From positions 1 through 64,000 of the forward strand of contig QAOA01000707.1 of NCBI GenBank assembly GCA_003255065.1: DNA of 64,000 nt, in the 5' to 3' direction. This DNA comes from Cercis canadensis. Its lineage: Eukaryota > Streptophyta > Magnoliopsida > Fabales > Fabaceae. The translations under genes were made by a program, and so were the position numbers. Shown here one piece after another: positions 51,143 to 63,001 of this stretch; within the stretch, counting starts at the first letter, position 1, and each line of letters begins with the position of its first letter. Below the pieces are notes generated by a model. The model saw only the letters and a list, made by a program, of their open reading frames with translations, was not told where the DNA came from and searched no databases.

Positions 51143-52713
51143 TGCAACCGTTTGTAGTTTTTTCTCTATCTTGCTCTTGTTTTTCACCTTTTCTCTCTCT
51201 AAGAAAATAGAAAAAGAGGGAGAAAATTTAGAAAAAAAAAAAAAAAAANNNNNAAAAAAAAAAAAAAAAATCAAAGGTTCCCCCTCTCTAATCTCTGTCA
51301 CTCACTCTGGCTCCTCCTCGTTTGCGGTTCCCTCTGTTTGAAGTTTAAACTTCAAATTGCTTCTCTTTCAACAGCTCACACACACGTGCAAACAGCATTG
51401 CAGAGTGGATACTATAAAACTTTTATGTTTTTTTTCCAAGAAACAATATAGTGTGACTGAGAAAGCGATTTTGAATGGCCCATCCCATGTTCTTAGGTGA
51501 CCCCGAGATTACAGGCTGGAATTTCAGTGGACCACTGCAACCTCTTTTACTTTTTTAGGGATATTTTTCAATTTGATGCCCAACTTGCCATTTTAGCCCA
51601 CTAATAATACCACAAAACTTTTCATATAGTAACAATCCAGTTTTAACTTTTACGGCGACAGTCACAGTGATCATATAGCTGCTTAACTCTGTTACATTTC
51701 TTTCTAATAACTATCAATCTAATGTATTAATGAAAAAAATTGGAGATAGTATATCATATTATACGAAAATAATCAATATAAAAATAATATATTTATAAGT
51801 TAATTATTTTTAAATTTATTTAAGAAAATAAGATAAATTATATTTATATATAATAAAATATAAAAATTACTTATTTTTGTCATATCAGTGTAATATATCA
51901 TACTCACATAGTATCATAAAATCCCCGAAAATTTTTTTTGATGATTTTTTGTATATGAATATTCGCAAACATAAAATTTCTTGATAAGGCATATTTCATA
52001 TGAATTTAAATTACAAACTCTATTTATAAATTTAAATATCATGAAATTCTCAATTAAATGAAAACTAATACTTAAACCATCAATCCTAAGTATTCTATTT
52101 TCTCATTAAATTTTTTTTTGTCCATTCTTTTATATTGAACAACGCCCACTAAATTCTAGACTAAATTTCTAGTGATCTTAAAAACACACTCTACATTAAC
52201 ATTATACATTCAAAAAACAATTTCTCTAAATACTAACATCAAAATTCAAACCTTAATTAACTTAATTAAACCTATTAAATCCAAGCCAAACCATGATTTT
52301 TTTTTTCAAATTGACATTTGAAAACCATAGGAATGCTACCTTGAATTTTCCTTTTATTTTTTTCCTAATAAATTGCTAAGTTTATGTCTTCCATGTTTCA
52401 TCCCCAAATTGAGACGCTTTTTTACATCATATCCCATTGGACAAGGCCTAATGGGGTTGTCTGTCAAGCCTACGAAAGACTCCAAAAGACTCAGATTTTC
52501 TTGTCCTGAACCAAAACTAAAAATCAGCCCACGGTTTACAAACTCCCATATTGCGATCCGCTGGTACCAAACGCCGCTATTTTCTTTTTCAGGCAAAAAA
52601 TAATTTCAAGTCATCAGATTAAAAAACTATTATTCGGTGTAGCCGAAAACAATAAAAAAATATAAAAAAAAAACTAATAATCTTTCCAGCTTAAGAAAAT
52701 ACCTACCTAAGGA
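51143..52713. other. Intergenic, AT-rich
   Basis: Includes the likely promoter of the desaturase, a poly-A run with five Ns (51249-51253), and AT-rich DNA. No gene recognised. Confidence 0.5.
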
Positions 52714-52720
52714 ATATATA

Positions 52721-53399
52721 CTTATGTTGCACGGGACGGGGACGTGTCTCCGGTATGGGTACGAAATACGGGTACGGTAATTTTTAAAAAATGAAGGTAC
52801 GAGAACGTCATATCATGTATATATATATATATATATATTAATTAATTAATAATTATATATGTAATTATGTATCAAATCCTTAACAAATATCAACTAAAAA
52901 TCATTAGAATGAACAATTTTTAAAATTCTCAAGCATTACAAAATTCTCAAATATTACAAAATATCAATGGAGGAAGAACTAAGGCACCACCGAGTAGGAT
53001 GAAGAGGAGTTCGAGCTCCAACTAGGGTGAAAATGGTGAAAAAATTAAACAATTTTAGTTTTGAAATCGGGTTGGAGAAGAAAAAGAGGACTCTGCGCGA
53101 AACGACGCCGTTTTAACCCGAATTCAGTTGACAAACCACTCGAAAACGGCGTCGTTCCACTTAAGGCAATTACTGGTCATCTAAAACGACGCCGTTCGAC
53201 TCTGTCCGGTTTCTCCTTCCCGTTTCGCACACGTTTTTTTGACGAAACCTCGAGTTTCGAAACGTTAAAACTCAAAAAAACACTCTTGAGAAACGAATTT
53301 TTACAACACATTTCGTGTTTCGTCCTGGTCCCCAAACGCGTTTCGTCCCGGTCCCCGAAACGGGGACGCACTCCTTTTTGCCGTCCCTGTGCTTCTAAG
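52721..53399. mobile_element. Putative TIR element with GC-rich interior, 679 bp
   Basis: The ends resemble each other as inverted repeats: CTTATGTTGCACGGGAC on the left and, reversed, CTTAGAAGCACAGGGAC on the right. The 7-bp sequence ATATATA lies directly outside both ends (52714-52720 and 53400-53406), although it is low complexity. The interior has GGGTACG-like and CGTTTCGTCC-like repeats and three copies of the near-palindrome AACGACGCCGTT (two direct, one inverted). A 142-codon open frame at 53061-53489 crosses the end and shows no protein motif, so I do not call a gene. Most likely a non-autonomous DNA transposon, possibly hAT-like. Confidence 0.5.
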
Positions 53400-53406
53400 A
53401 TATATA

Positions 53407-54087
53407 CACAACCAGTTTTCACAAGCTCCCAGTGTGGCCAAAAACCTAAGAGAAGAAAATTTATAGAGAGCAGTAGACCACCCACATAAGAGTTGTGGAA
53501 ACTAGAAAGTTTGTAGAAACAAGTTGTATATATATTATTACTCCTATTTTACCTTGACTTAGACTCAAACACCTCTTTGGACCTGTATGTCAAATCCCAT
53601 TAAAACCAGCAGGATATCTGCAGCATTTATGAAAACAAGTAGGAAAAGCAATTAAAGAAAGCATAATTTAAGTTTCCATAAAATTGAAATTTGATACAAA
53701 CTCACCGTTACAGGTAACATGTAGAAATCAATATCCAATCAATTACATTCATAATGAAATTTTTTTTGTCTTCTTTTTTCCAAGAAGAGAGGGGACGTGG
53801 TTGGGGGTGTTCTCAAGAGATCTACATTGAAATTCCTTGAGTGACAGAGGATGTGCAAATCTCTTAATAAGTAATTCGGTCTGTACAGGGATATACAAAT
53901 GAGCTAGATACAATTTACCATGTCAGCTTCACCACCAACCCACAATAACTCCGGGCTGGATACTTCCGAGAGAAGTGGGAAGCAAGGACTGAATTCTATA
54001 TAAACTAAATTTTCTGAATCAACTTCAGACTTTATGTAACTAAATTTAAAGACCACAGCAGATATTACATCAGTCTGCTGCAATCAC
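53407..54087. other. 3' flank of the AIRP2-like gene
   Basis: Contains the probable 3' UTR of the minus-strand RING gene; otherwise nothing recognised. Confidence 0.5.
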
Positions 54088-57000
54088 TTATCTTAGGTGA
54101 GAGTCGTACGTGTCAAAAAGGGAGTCCGGAACGATCAAAGGCAACTTATCTATGTACATGAAAAGCCTTCTAAGATTCTCCCTTGTCACAGTTGCCATAT
54201 CTACTACATCCCTACTATCAGTGAATACCCAGAGATCACCTGAGTTAACTCTCTTGAGACTGTCACGGCAGAAGGGACAGGACTGTGATCTTGTTCGCCT
54301 GCAAAACATATCAACCATATGAGAAAACACCTACTTTGACCGAGAGGTCTGCCGGCAAAATACAGCAACCAAGATTTCATATACTAGGGAGAACTAGTTG
54401 AGAACAAAAAAAACAACAGATATACCAATTCCAAGTTAAAATCAGATCACATGCATAGAGTCTCAGTTAGACAAGTCTAGAGCAACATTCATGTTATTGT
54501 GAGAACAAGTCTAGTGAAACTGCAAAGTCAAACATCTCAAATAAATTTTGGCAGCACATTACTTATGTAATTTCAGATTTTTGAGACAAATTTTGAGATA
54601 AATTTTGAGATTTCTACAAACATGAAGAAATAATAAATGAAGAATAACCTGTTTAGCACAATCACCTATCTAGTAAACACCCTACCAACTCACACACAAG
54701 ATCATCATGCATGAAGAGGCCAGGCATTATGAAACAATTTGCTTCAACCAATCAGAATATATGAATCACAAATAACCCAATGAAGAGTGTCACAGAAAGG
54801 GCCACAACCACACAAGCATTTTTCTTCCACAAATCAGAAGATCATATCTTTCACATAACTCGCAACAAGGCATCATTCACTAGAGGCCCTTTTGAATCAA
54901 AAGCTCAACATAATATCCAAAGGACAACTGTTTGGTTTTATTTCCTAATTTATATAGGATGCTTTCTTTCTCATTCACTTCCAAGTTCCATTCCAAGTTT
55001 TAAACTACAATTAAACCCCCAAGGCAAACACATGTATGCTTGAAAAGTTCACAGCACAAAATAGAAATAGTGACAAATTATCGAAAACTACATCATGCCT
55101 AAATCTCATTACTAATAGCTAAGTTCAAAATTTCTTCTCTTTCAAATATCTTTGGTCAAGATACTTGTTAAATATCGGGTTGAATATAATACAATAGTTC
55201 CAAAGAAAATAGCTAAGTTTTCCTTCTCTATCTAGTCTATTTCTAAACACTGCAGTAGTACACTGGTAAACCCAGATTCATTTCGGCATGTTAGGTGCTT
55301 CCTTGCATCTGAGGCCAGTGGAGTTCAAGAAAGGGCAACAGGCCAACAACACCATTAATCTAGATTATTCAACACTAAAGATTTACATATGCAGGAAACG
55401 AAAGCCTCGATTTTCTAAAGCCTAAATAAGTCCTAAATGTCATAGAAGCAAGTCCCCAAAGATATAGCAGGCCTCACTCAGTGCCACCAAAAATGCTAAT
55501 TTACAAAATGCATAACCCGCAGCTGTACAAACTTAACCATCCATAAATAACCAAAATTTTGTGAACAAGTAGATGACCAGAGCCTAAACGCCCATCCTCC
55601 TTTTACCAAACTTTGGCTTCTAGGGTTCCGGCCCCTTGACAGCTCAAAGGGCTTAACTCCAGAGAATACCTATAGAGCCCACATTTAAGTTCCCTCCTGT
55701 ATGACTCCCAACTATGAAAAAAATTAACACCACCCATCCCCCCTCCCCCCCTGAAAAAAAAGGAAAAAAAAAAAAAAAGAAACCAACCCTTTTTCTTGAA
55801 AGGAAAAACAGACTTCAATTACTTTTACTAAAATAAGTATGCTATTACGAACCACTTGATTTCTCCAATGTTCCAAGTGGAAAGATATATTTAATGCCTG
55901 AGGGTAACCATAATTAGCATTAGAGCATCCCCACCCCTCTCATGAAAATCAAATAGTGAAGGACAATCCCTCAATCCCTGCATAAGAGCTGTAAAAATAA
56001 CTCCTTCAATTCAGGAAATTTAGAATATACATGTCTCAATTGCTAATTGGAAAAAGGTATTTAGAAGACATACATGATGCACCCTTCTACAGATAATTAT
56101 GCTTACCATGGCTGTGGCATACAATTTCTCCTCTTCAATTCTTTCCCACCCCATAATCTACCCGTTTTCTTTTATTGAATATTCACATTCAAGCAGAAAT
56201 AAGAGGAATTATCAAATAAACAATTCCTATCATTACAGTAGACTACATGGGTAACAACCAATATTTTTAGATTCATGATGCGTGTAAACCATTTCACTTA
56301 TCATAACCATTCCAATACTTTCAACCCGTGTCATGGCAGAAGCCACATTACTTTACACGATCACAAGTTCCAACAACATTATGACCTTAAAAAAAACTGA
56401 AAAATTCAGAATCTATATGAACCCAAGCAAGTTTAACTATCAACTATTATTAACTGTAAACTATGAGGCATAAAACAACAGAACCTAATCAAGCACAACT
56501 ACAAAGTTGATTAGTTAAAAAAAATACAATGAATCACTATGTAGTAGAGGAACACCATAACAATTTACTTAATTATAGATGTCAATGAGCAACGATGGTG
56601 CAAAGATTTGTTTTTGTGGGGAGGGATGGTCAGAAAGAGAGTGTTGTAGTACCATTCACGGTAACATTTCAAGCACATGGCATGGTTGCAATTGGGCAAC
56701 ACAATCTTACTATTCATCTCCATGCATATTCCACATTCTTCTTCTCTTTCAATGTCTATATCTGAAGATTGCCTATGCTCCTCATCATCTCTTCTTCGAT
56801 ACCTCTCCATACATACAGCCTTTTGCTTTTTATCCTCTGTATCAGTGACACCTTTTTGAAGTTGCAATAAAGAGGGATAGATCACCGCTGATCGAATTAG
56901 AAATTGTAGACATCAGCAACTGATAAAAGACCATAATGCAAACTAACTTATAAGACAGAGAGAGATACCATAGAATTCTCTGACACTAGCTTTTCTTTCA

Positions 57001-58358
57001 TGGGTAGACATGGTGGTTGTCCCATCCACGTAAACCTACAGCATGAGGCAAATTTGCGAGAGTTGAGACATTGTCCAAAACTCCAAATCCCCCATTTCCA
57101 TATGCACACCAAATGACAAAACAAATTACCTTGTAAATTAGGATTCTTAACAGTCCAAGGGCTCCTGCAAGATTGCAGTCTGTCCATTGCACTAGAAAAA
57201 GAAATAGGTGTGCAGCCGGACTGTATGACATTCTCATTTGAAGGCAGGCACCGTCATACTCCCTTGAAAAATCCGATGCCCTACATGTCCATTTGCATTA
57301 TTAAGCATTAATTTGTATGCAGATATAGTTAAGAAAAGAGGAGAGAACAAAAGAGGGGCACTGCTCCAAAAACTTGTCATGCGATGCTTCAAAAAGATGC
57401 CTTTCACTGCTTAAGTTTGGTAGCTTCTCTATAGAAATTTCACAGTTCACTAAACGCTCATCAGAACACAATATTTAATTTGGGAAACATTCCATGACAA
57501 AACCACAGCTAGCCAACCAGTCAGTGTAGCACTAGATGACAATGCATAGAAAATCAGAGCAATGATTTGATATCAAAAATCACCATAATTGCAGTGAGTG
57601 ATAGCCAGCCAAATTTATCAGGGTCCAATTAACCCATGTCAAAATATGACAACGGGACACATACTATAAGGGGGAAAAAACAAAAAAAAAAACAAACAAT
57701 GTCACAAATACACCCAAAAGAAATGAAATTGATAAGAGCATCTTCTCCCCATAAGTACTTGATTCCTGCTTAAATGAAAGCCAACGTCATCTGGGCCCAA
57801 TGGATCAGTAGATTATGAACTAAATCGATGAAGATATATCATCAAACGGAACAATGAAGTCGGTGTCATTTAAAAATTTGAACCAAATAATTAAAGTATA
57901 TTGATATTAGGAGGCCAAAACATGAAGTTGAAACCATGGGAAAGAAGAAACCACCACAACTTTCACCTGTTGGAAAGAGAAGAGCAACACTGACTAAAAT
58001 AAAAATGAAAATCACTTCTAGCATAATCTATCAGTAAATTGAATGCGCAATATTTATTAAGGGAATTTCATGGTTGACCAAAAGGGAAAGCAAATACATG
58101 CAAAAAAAAAAGGGGGGTTAAACCCCAGAAAATTAAACCAGAATAATCTCACTCAAAGATGATCATCAAGAAAAAAAAAATTAAAATAAAAAAAGGAAGG
58201 TTTGAGCTTGTAAAAAACCGTGATCACCTTCACATTCAACACAAAATTGAAGGAATCATCAAAAAACTAAACAAAATTCATGGGAAAACTTACAGGGTAT
58301 TGGCATGCTGGATATCAGCTTCAAGAACTTTCAAGGAGTCCTTGAAAGACTTTCGCAT
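54088..58358 (-). CDS. RING-type E3 ubiquitin ligase, AIRP2-like, 5 exons
   Basis: Exons in order: 58294-58358, 57130-57280, 56969-57035, 56653-56887, 54088-54298; the phases agree and give 242 residues, the usual AIRP2 length. The N-terminal half carries the family block MRKSFKDSLKVLEADIQHAN and MRMSYSPAAHLFLFLVQWTD. The C3HC4 RING is complete: C146, C149, C161, H163, C166, C169, C180, C183 (CGICMEMNSKIVLPNCNHAM and SCPFCRDSLKRVNSGDLWVF). It binds an E2 enzyme and ubiquitylates targets in the cytosol; Arabidopsis AIRP2 is a positive regulator of abscisic-acid and drought responses. The 2.35-kb last intron splits the RING between W173 and R174. The GC-richer stretch after the ATG (about 58,480-58,670) is likely 5' UTR and promoter. 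Confidence 0.95.
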
Positions 58359-59093
58359 GGTAGCTATATACATTTCCCAAACCCCAGAAGCAAAAAAAAT
58401 TTCTTAAAAACGAAGGAACAAAAAATCAGAAAAATCACTCACACAACTAGAATCAATTCAGAAATTCTGAAAGACACAAAACCCTGAAATTCTCATCCGA
58501 AAAACCCTGAGCTGAGCTTGTTTCTCGCTCTAGGTTCTCTCTCTCTCTAGCAGTAGTGGGCTTTCCCTGTCAGTGTGAGGGTGCTTCGCGTTGCTTCTTT
58601 TCTGTTCTTGAAAGCGAAGACGGAGAGGTTGAGAGGACACGTGTAGGTAGCAGGAGCGTCCCGCGTCAAATAATAATTTTTTAAGAAAATATTAAAAATT
58701 AATTTTTAAATTTTTAGAGAGAGAAAAGATGCACGAATGTGAGTCCGTGACGACGCCCTTATCCACTGCGCTTTCTCTCTCTCTTTCTCTCTCTTGTTTC
58801 GTTGCCACTTTACCTTTGGTTTCGGTAGCTTTCTCTCCACGCAGCGATGATGGCTACACAGCCTCTGACTCCAACTTTGCCCACGTAAACAGTTCTATTG
58901 ACAAAAATGCCATTTTGATTTTTTTTCTTGATAGTAGGTTACTTTTGGAAGCAAATTTAAGTTTATTTTCCTTATGTAATAAAGAGATAATGCTATTCGA
59001 TATCCAAAGTTCAATGTTTGTCTTAATATTTCGATTAAAAGTAATTAATGATCCATGTGAAGCATCTCTTTCAAACTTGTTTTAAAGGAATAT
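58359..59093. other. 5' flank of the AIRP2-like gene and intergenic DNA
   Basis: Contains the likely 5' UTR and promoter with CT-rich tracts (about 58,530-58,550 and 58,770-58,795). A 118-codon open frame at 58729-59085 starts in the CT-rich tract and has no recognisable motif; I take it as chance. Confidence 0.45.
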
Positions 59094-59110
59094 AAGATTG
59101 ATGTCGGATA

Positions 59111-59286
59111 ACCAACGAAGATTGACATGAGTGGAAAAAGTACTGATCATTTAAGTAAGTGGTTTTGAGTTCGAGTTCTTGTGAATGTAGTAAATTTTTT
59201 TGTGAGAAGTCTCTATTTTAGCGCCTGACAATACCTCGAAGAATTAATATTAGGCAAAACTTGAAAATAACTTTAAAAAAAAAAAA
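59111..59286 (+). mobile_element. tRNA-derived SINE
   Basis: About 176 bp ending in a poly-A tail (59275-59288). It is flanked by a 17-bp direct repeat, AAGATTGATGTCGGATA at 59094-59110 and the same with one mismatch at 59287-59303. A pol III B-box-like stretch, GAGTTCGAGTTCT, lies about 65 bases in, and the 3' half (AGAAGTCTCTATTTTAGCGC) has the look of a conserved SINE body. Long target duplication, poly-A tail and B box together fit a SINE copied by LINE machinery. Confidence 0.65.
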
Positions 59287-59303
59287 AAGATTGATGTTGG
59301 ATA

Positions 59304-61162
59304 TTTCTTTTTTGAGATGAAACTTGACACTAAATATATATATATGGATACAATGAATTATAAAAGATAATTAATTTTAAAAGAATATTTATTATTACCT
59401 TTGCAATAATCATTATGAGCTTTTTTTTCTTCATCAAATAAAAAAAACCTAACTTTGTGATCTCAACTTTATAGAAAATCAAAGCTTGAATTTGTGATCT
59501 CAACTTTATAGAAAATCAATTCAACCAGTTGTGTTAGGTCAACTTTGTATATACCAATTAATTTATCTATCTAGCAATATAATTGCCATCTATTATGGAC
59601 AATGAAATTCATCAGAAATTTTCTTGTGGCTTGAATTTAAAAAAGTTACCTTAGTAATGGTAGGATTTTATAAGATGATACATAGCCTAATTAACCTTAA
59701 AATGGGATAATATTTTTTCACCATTAATTTTTAGTTCATCAAAAAATTATATATAATCACATAATCAAATGTCCACCTTCATTGAATTAGACTAATGATT
59801 TAAAATTATAAAATTCTATCAATAATATATGAGTATAATAATATCTCTGATGATAAATATTTTTTCTTCTTATATAATGCATTGCACTCTTATGCTTAAA
59901 AAATAAATCAATGGATTAAAATAACACTTGATTATTTTCAATAACTCCTAGGGCATTTTTGTAAGCCTGTTTGTATATTATTTGATTGCCTTGGGCACTT
60001 TCTACGTCTTTGCTTAGAAAGCTCATAACTTGCATTGGATATCATTTTCTATTAATGGTTGCTCTTTATGAAAGTATTTAATTGTTTATTTTCGTAAGTA
60101 TAAACAAAAAGAGACACTTCTCGTTTCGGCTGTCCTACAAGCACTTCTATTTTTTCCCATTTACTTATCTTCATTTATTATATCATACCATATTATATAT
60201 TATAATATTTAACATATATATATATATATATATATAACACTACTAGTTTCCATAAATATAAAGCAAAGCCAAGGTCACGAGCTATTTGTAAAATATTATT
60301 ACCTTAAACATATTAGTATATGAAACTATGGTATATACTAATCAATTTTGTTATATCTATTTGTTATTTGAACATGATCTCTTACTTTGATAAACATAAA
60401 AAATTTGAATAAGAACAAATTATATGTTACATTGTCAATGATGATAGCCTAATATAACTACTTTAGGTGAACTCTAAGTAAAATTGAAGTCTAAGTTTAA
60501 TTATCTATTTGTTCAGTATGGATGGTGTATAGTAATAATTTTTATGATTCTTATAATTTTTCTCTGAACAATGTCTCTTAATTAATTAATTACATTTTTT
60601 TGGTTAATACCACAAGTATTCATACTTACTCAAATGAGCGAANTAATACCACAACTATTCATACTTACTCAAATGAGCGAATGACTAATATTGTTTGAGG
60701 ATTAGAGCAATTACAATTTTTTCTCTCCTAACAATATTCTCACTGGAACAAGCGCTTGTTGGTTTCTTAATTAATTACATAATCATGCTAGCTTAAAGTA
60801 CAATTTTAATATATTTCCTAGCTCATAATCTCAACCCCACAATTTTTTTATACTACAAATTTGCACTACTTNATTTTAATATATTTCCTAGCTCACAATC
60901 TCAACCCCACAATTTTTTTATACTACAAATTTGCACTACTTTATATAATTTTTGTTCATATTGTTCCTCATATCTTGAGAATGATGTAGCTGTGCATATT
61001 TTTTTTCCTAAAGTTTCATAATAAAATTGTAATTTAATTTTAATGTGAACATGTATTTTGAATCAATTCCATGATGATCTCAGGAGAACTTACTTCCCGA
61101 GAATATGCTGTAATCCTTTAACTCTTGACTAAGTAATGGAATGACTCTTATTTCGTACCCAA
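59304..61162. other. AT-rich intergenic DNA with two assembly duplications
   Basis: No gene. A 29-bp sequence occurs twice in tandem (59454-59482 and 59491-59519), and (TA)n lies near 60213-60236. Two single Ns (60643 and 60872) are each flanked by the same sequence on both sides, a sign of unmerged contig ends. Confidence 0.7.
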
Positions 61163-61171
61163 AAAAAAAAA

Positions 61172-61567
61172 GGAAAAAGTCCTAAAAACTCCCTTGAATT
61201 ATGCTCTTGTTGCACTTTATCCCCCATGCTTCAAAAACGTAGGAAAGACCTCATTGAACTTTCAAAATGTGCATTTTATCCCCCGACCCTGACATCCGTC
61301 CATTAATGTGCACATAATGTGATTAATCTATAGGGGTGTAAATGAAAATAAATTTATAAAAATTAGGGTTAAAAAGTAATATTCAAAGAATTTTGGGGTC
61401 AAATTATAATATTCAAATCTTTTCTTCCGTTTATTAATGGACGGACGTCAGGGTCGTGGGGGTAAAGTATACATTTTGAAAGTTTAAGGAGATCTTTTCT
61501 ACGTTTTTGAAGCATAAGGGATAAAGTGCAACAAGAACATAGTTCAAGGGGATTTTTAAGATTTTTC
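61172..61567. mobile_element. MITE with inverted arms of about 150 bp
   Basis: The left arm starts GGAAAAAGTCCTAAAAACTC and includes CTTGTTGCACTTTATCCCCC; the right arm is its diverged reverse complement. The arms share TTCAAAAACGTAG and a palindromic centre built around GGACGGACGTCAGGG. Runs of A on both sides (61163-61171 and 61568-61576) could be a 9-bp target duplication, but poly-A cannot prove it. The long inverted ends fit a Mutator-like MITE. No coding capacity. Confidence 0.8.
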
Positions 61568-61994
61568 AAAAAAAAATGCTATGCTCAGCTATTTTTTATG
61601 GTCATTGATATATCAATTATATAGCTTCCCCCTCAAAAGAAAATAAAACTGATTGTCGACAGCCGTATGATCTACAAAGAATCTAATCATACATATATAT
61701 AATATTTTATGCTAACAATGATGTTGTATTTGATTGTGAATTGAAAATTTGAAAAGTTAATGTGATCAACAAATTAATAAGTTAGTTTCTATTGAAAGTA
61801 AATGGTACTTTTGACAATAAACAATTAAATTCTATTAAATGATTAGGTTTGGAGGCATGAAAAAAAAAATTATCTTAGAATTGTTAATTTTATAGACCTC
61901 TTTCTTTATTACTAAATTAAAGACAAATATTTTATACCAATAGAAATATTATAACTATATACTAATTAGTAATATACAAAGAATTCTTTTTTTA

Positions 61995-62192
61995 GTGTAA
62001 AATATATTTTTCGTCCTTAAATTATTTTTCAAATGTCACTTAATCTTTAATATATTTTTGTGTCACTTTAATTCTTGAATAATCATATAAGTGGAAAGAG
62101 TGATTATTTATGAACTAAAGTGACACAAAAAATAAATTAATAAATAAAGTGACATTTAAAAAATAATTTAATGACAAAAAATATATTTAACT
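61995..62192. mobile_element. Short MITE, 198 bp
   Basis: Inverted ends of about 45 bp face each other: GTAAAATATATTTTTCGTCC on the left and, reversed, GTTAAATATATTTTTTGTCA on the right, with the shared inner block AAATGTCACTT. CTTTTTTTA flanks both sides (61986-61994 and 62193-62201). The 8- to 9-bp duplication fits hAT or Mutator; no coding capacity. Confidence 0.75.
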
Positions 62193-62745
62193 CTTTTTTT
62201 ATATATTATCATTTGAACTTTGTGAAGTTAACGTTTAATCTCTTTGGAATACATTAAAAGAATTAAATATAATTAAAAAAAATGGTACCTTTGTAAGGAC
62301 CACAAAGAGACAATTATTGAATACCTCAATAATATTCATAAATGCTAAGCTGTAGTTGCAACTAAATTGAGATCTACCATCTTTTCTTTCTCAGCCAGTA
62401 ATTAAGATTTATCATTCATGATAGAAAAGATGCAACCTCATCACTTTTCCTTTGTTAGTTTATAATAAAAATGTGTGAATGATTGTAGACCAGAAACAAA
62501 GGAAAATAGCTTGCATGATTTTGTTGCTTCAACAGCCAACAATCAACCACTTACCTAGCTCCAAAATACATGCATCAATCATAAGTACTTAAGATTAATG
62601 CAAGTGATATAAATTTGTAATTATGGAAGATAAGGGTAATTAAATAGTTAACTATGTTTTCTTCTTGTTACTATTTGTAAAAATTAATTATTTTTTTATT
62701 TGAAAAATAAGACTCATTATTTGTTATTTTAACCATAGATTTTAA

Positions 62746-62998
62746 GAGCCGCTATTTTCACACCTAATTTTATTAATGTTACAACTTATTTAATATCTAA
62801 ATATAATATATACTAATTTACTCTCATTTAATAAAAAAAAATTTCTAGTCAATTATAAAAATCATCAGTTAATATAAAAAGTTTTTGGTTAAAATTAAAA
62901 AAAAAATCATATTAATTGAAAGTAATGTAGTCTATATTATATTTAAACATTAAATAAATATGTCATTAATAAAATATAATGTAAAAATAACAGTACCC
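62746..62998. mobile_element. Diverged MITE, about 253 bp
   Basis: The outer 85 bases of each end resemble each other as inverted repeats (GAGCCGCTATTTTCACAC against GGGTACTGTTATTTTTACAT), and both contain ATTTTATTAATG. TAA lies directly outside each end (62743-62745 and 62999-63001), the target type of PIF/Harbinger MITEs. The arms differ at many places, so it is older than its neighbours. Confidence 0.55.
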
Positions 62999-63001
62999 TA
63001 A

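Noticed and set aside
53061-53489. 142-codon frame in the GC-rich island
   Set aside because: It crosses the right end of the putative transposon, is rich in Arg and Ser from the CGTTTCG repeats, and has no domain.
58729-59085. 118-codon frame with a hydrophobic start
   Set aside because: The hydrophobic part is translated CT repeat; it has no homologue I recognise and overlaps the SINE border.
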